A model generated the notes under the pieces. That model was not told the DNA's origin. It saw nothing but the letters and a program-made list of their open reading frames with translations, and did not search any database. Below are positions 7,063 through 8,646 of a stretch of 8,646 bases of DNA, piece by piece. The position numbers and the translations under genes are program-made. The stretch's first letter is position 1. Each line of letters opens with the position of its first letter. The DNA comes from Chloroflexota bacterium (GTDB taxonomy: Bacteria > Chloroflexota > Dehalococcoidia > Lucifugimonadales > Lucifugimonadaceae), in the NCBI GenBank assembly GCA_002708145.1, contig PAOV01000003.1:14218-22863 (forward strand). Reading direction: 5' to 3'.

Positions 7063-7109
7063 TTTTACACGTTTTAGAGTAATTTTTGATTTAATATTTT
7101 TGTGTAAAA
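7063..7109. repeat. Inverted 8-mers TTTTACAC / GTGTAAAA in the divergent control region
   Basis: TTTTACAC (7063-7070) and GTGTAAAA (7102-7109) are perfect inverse complements separated by 31 bp, with centres 39 bp apart. The right arm overlaps the candidate -10 box of the molybdopterin gene. The geometry suits two half-sites of a looping or paired regulator, but chance occurrence in AT-rich DNA is possible. Confidence 0.35.
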
Positions 7110-7110
7110 T
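7105..7110 (+). promoter_or_regulatory. Candidate -10 box of the moaB-trmD operon
   Basis: TAAAAT lies 11 bp before the ATG at 7122, which would place the transcript start about five nucleotides from the start codon. With no Shine-Dalgarno sequence there, this suggests a nearly leaderless mRNA. No good -35 box sits at 16-18 bp, so support is weak. Confidence 0.3.
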
Positions 7111-7121
7111 AGCAAATAGAT

Positions 7122-7637
7122 ATGAAAATTATGAAAAACAACAAAAATTTATACTACTCTATTATCACTAGTAGTGATCGCTGTGCAGCAGGAGATATGC
7201 ATGATAAAAGTGGAGAACTCATAGAAAAAATTATGAAATCATCAAAATTTTCTTTGCATTCAAGGGTAATATTGCCAGATGAGTTTAGCCTTTTAGAAAA
7301 CCAATTAATTGAGTTTTTTGATGATGAAAGGATTAGTCTGATTCTTACTACTGGTGGTACCGGTCTGTCTAAAAGAGATGTTATACCTGAAGTTACAGAA
7401 AAATTGATTGAGAGAAAAATTCCAGGTATATCAGAAATTATGAGAATAGAAAGTTATAAAAATAATAAAATGTCTATTCTATCCCGATCAGTATCTGGTG
7501 TAAAAAATAATACTCTAATAATAAATCTACCGGGTAGCCCTAATGCGATTCAAGAAAATTTAAATATTCTTATTAGCTCAATTGAGCATGCAGTAGAAAT
7601 AATTATGGATTCACACACAGGTAATCATCCTCAATGA
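7122..7637 (+). CDS. MogA/MoaB-type molybdopterin adenylyltransferase family protein
   Basis: Members of this family bind molybdopterin and adenylylate it with MgATP, preparing it for molybdate insertion. The 171 residues show the complete single MoCF-biosynthesis domain: SDRCAAGDMHDKSG (18-31), TTGGTGLSKRDVIPE (76-90) with the family aspartate Asp86, PGISE (101-105), LSRSVSG (120-126) and NLPGSP (135-140). The tail DSHTGNHPQ is polar and short. Sequence alone does not settle MogA against MoaB, so no symbol is given. The ATG at 7122 is used; a second ATG at 7131 is equally compatible, and neither has a ribosome site. The stop overlaps the trmD start by 4 bp (ATGA), implying coupled translation. 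No other molybdenum cofactor genes or molybdoenzymes are in view. Confidence 0.92.
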   Translation: MKIMKNNKNLYYSIITSSDRCAAGDMHDKSGELIEKIMKSSKFSLHSRVILPDEFSLLENQLIEFFDDERISLILTTGGTGLSKRDVIPEVTEKLIERKIPGISEIMRIESYKNNKMSILSRSVSGVKNNTLIINLPGSPNAIQENLNILISSIEHAVEIIMDSHTGNHPQ

Positions 7638-8338
7638 TTTTATCAATAATTACTCTTTTTCCTGATATGTTTAGTAGTGTATTCGGGGATAGTATTATAT
7701 CTCGAGCAGTCGATTCAAAAAAAATTACTATAGAAATTTATCAACTTGGCGATTTTGCAAAAAGTACAATTTCATCTAGGAAAATTTTAGATTCTCCTCC
7801 TTATGGAGGTGGGCCTGGCATGGTCTTAAGGCCTGAACCGTTATATACCGCTGTTGAAAAAATTAAAGAGAAAAATCTTCCCAATGATTCTAAAGTTATT
7901 TTACTTTCACCTCAAGGAAAACAATATAATTTTGGTATAGCCAAAAATTTGTCAATGGAAAAATCAATTATTTTAGTTTGTGGACATTATGAAGGTGTTG
8001 ATCAAAGGTTTATAGATCTTTGTGTAGATGAAGAGTTATCAATAGGGGATTATATTTTAACTGGCGGAGAAATACCAGCCATGGTATTAGTTGACTCAAT
8101 TGCTAGGTTTCTATCTGGTGTTTTAGGTAATGAGAACTCTACTGAAAATGATTCTTTTACAAAAAATTATTCATATCAATTACAAGGTCCTGTATATTCA
8201 AGACCCAGAGAGTTTTTGGGCAAAAATGTTCCGAACGTACTCCTCAATGGTAATCATAAAGAAATAGAAAAATGGAAAATGAATCAATCGCAAAAAAAAA
8301 CTAAAATTATTCGACCTGATTTATTAAATGAAAAATAA
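7634..8338 (+). CDS. trmD: tRNA (guanine-37 N1)-methyltransferase TrmD
   Basis: Methylates N1 of G37 next to the anticodon in tRNAs, preventing +1 frameshifting; it is an essential SPOUT-class enzyme that acts as a dimer. Length (234) is typical. Motifs are ITLFPDMF (6-13), DSPPYGGGPGMV (53-64), LSPQGKQYNF (91-100), CGHYEGVDQR (116-125) and the trefoil-knot SAM-binding SIGDYILTGGE (136-146). Arg158 and Asp173 (in ENDSF) match the catalytic arginine and aspartate of E. coli TrmD (R154, D169). The C-terminal YSRPREFLG (188-196) follows. The start overlaps the preceding molybdopterin gene by ATGA. The usual upstream partners rpsP and rimM are absent here, while rplS still follows, 87 bp downstream. 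Confidence 0.97.
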   Translation: MILSIITLFPDMFSSVFGDSIISRAVDSKKITIEIYQLGDFAKSTISSRKILDSPPYGGGPGMVLRPEPLYTAVEKIKEKNLPNDSKVILLSPQGKQYNFGIAKNLSMEKSIILVCGHYEGVDQRFIDLCVDEELSIGDYILTGGEIPAMVLVDSIARFLSGVLGNENSTENDSFTKNYSYQLQGPVYSRPREFLGKNVPNVLLNGNHKEIEKWKMNQSQKKTKIIRPDLLNEK

Positions 8339-8367
8339 TACCTTGAATGCTATTTATTTTCAGGTAT
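8338..8367 (+). other. Hairpin just after trmD
   Basis: ATACCTTGAA (8338-8347) can pair with TTCAGGTAT (8359-8367) as a 9-bp stem with one bulged T and an 11-nt loop. The left arm begins at the last base of the trmD stop codon. There is no T-run after the stem, so it is not a standard intrinsic terminator. It could attenuate or protect the trmD message, or act in the rplS leader. Confidence 0.35.
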
Positions 8368-8384
8368 GAATTTATCTATCTACA

Positions 8385-8392
8385 TGTATAAT
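8385..8392 (+). promoter_or_regulatory. Candidate promoter -10 of rplS
   Basis: TG directly followed by a perfect TATAAT (8387-8392). Transcription would begin near 8399, giving a leader of about 27 nt made almost wholly of A and T. No good -35 box is seen at 16-18 bp. It suggests that L19 expression is at least partly independent of trmD. Confidence 0.45.
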
Positions 8393-8425
8393 AGAGTTTT
8401 GTAATTATATATTTGTAATTTAATC

Positions 8426-8646
8426 ATGAGTAGAAAAATAGATACAAGCTTACATATCAAGCAAATTAATAATTTGGATGAATTTCAACCTGGAGACACA
8501 GTAAGTGTGAATCTTAGAATTATTGAGGGTGATAAGGAAAGAATTCAAACTTTTGATGGTAATATTATTTCTGGCAGGTTTACTTCAGCCAAAATTCCAA
8601 GCTTAGGGGATACTTTTACTGTAAGAAGAATTTCTTATGGTGTAGG
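8426..8646 (+). CDS. rplS: 50S ribosomal protein L19 (3' end outside window)
   Basis: L19 lies at the interface between the large and small ribosomal subunits. The visible protein begins MSRKIDTSLHIKQIN and shows the family signatures FQPGDTVSVNLRIIEGDKERIQTFDG (20-45) and TFTVRRISYGVG (63-74); about 73 full codons are present of a usual 110-120. The loop between them (about 51-62, RFTSAKIPSLGD) is roughly five residues longer than the common RRGGG-type loop and lacks its glycine run. The ATG at 8426 is the only reasonable start, though no Shine-Dalgarno sequence precedes it. The order trmD-rplS is widely conserved in bacteria. The gene continues past the right edge. Confidence 0.93.
   Translation, partial: MSRKIDTSLHIKQINNLDEFQPGDTVSVNLRIIEGDKERIQTFDGNIISGRFTSAKIPSLGDTFTVRRISYGV

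Noticed and set aside
8338..8367. Intrinsic terminator of trmD
   Set aside because: The hairpin is AT-rich and bulged, and it is followed by mixed sequence and not a T-run.

Overview
This is an AT-rich stretch (about 30% GC judged by eye, lower between genes) of a bacterial chromosome carrying conserved housekeeping genes. There are no mobile elements, CRISPR arrays, rRNAs or tRNAs. The set is a class II (cobalamin-dependent) ribonucleotide reductase with NrdR, a division block of rsmH/mraW, ftsA and an ftsZ-derived gene with no mur, ftsI or ftsL genes, and a trmD/rplS block. It fits a low-GC, streamlined bacterium, possibly a marine Chloroflexota/Dehalococcoidia-type lineage. I recall a similar mraW-ftsA-ftsZ-nrdR-nrdJ order from that group, but this is a tentative memory and not a demonstrated assignment.

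Layout. Positions 1-6980 are read on the minus strand. In transcription order they are rsmH (6980-6042), ftsA (6027-4780), an FtsZ-like gene (4766-3792), a 325-bp AT-rich spacer, nrdR (3466-3023), nrdJ (3008-573) and a PdxA-family dehydrogenase (551 to beyond position 1). Positions 7122-8646 are read on the plus strand: a MogA/MoaB-type molybdopterin protein, trmD overlapping it by 4 bp, and rplS, which runs off the right edge. The two directions diverge from a 141-bp control region at 6981-7121.

How the genes work together. rsmH, ftsA and the FtsZ-like gene form a compact cell-division operon (14- and 13-bp gaps). nrdR and nrdJ form a dNTP-supply unit, a regulator followed by its likely target enzyme. 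On the right, moaB and trmD are probably translationally coupled, and rplS probably has its own promoter.

The main point of interest is the gene at 3792-4766. It sits where ftsZ is expected, directly after ftsA, and spans the length of both FtsZ domains. It keeps the T7 synergy loop (NxDFAD) and an FtsZ-type C-terminal peptide (IPPFMRKK). The glycine-rich P-loop and the tubulin signature GGGTGTG, which bind GTP, are gone. It looks like an intact, selected pseudo-GTPase derived from FtsZ and not a pseudogene. Whether a canonical FtsZ exists elsewhere in the genome cannot be seen here.
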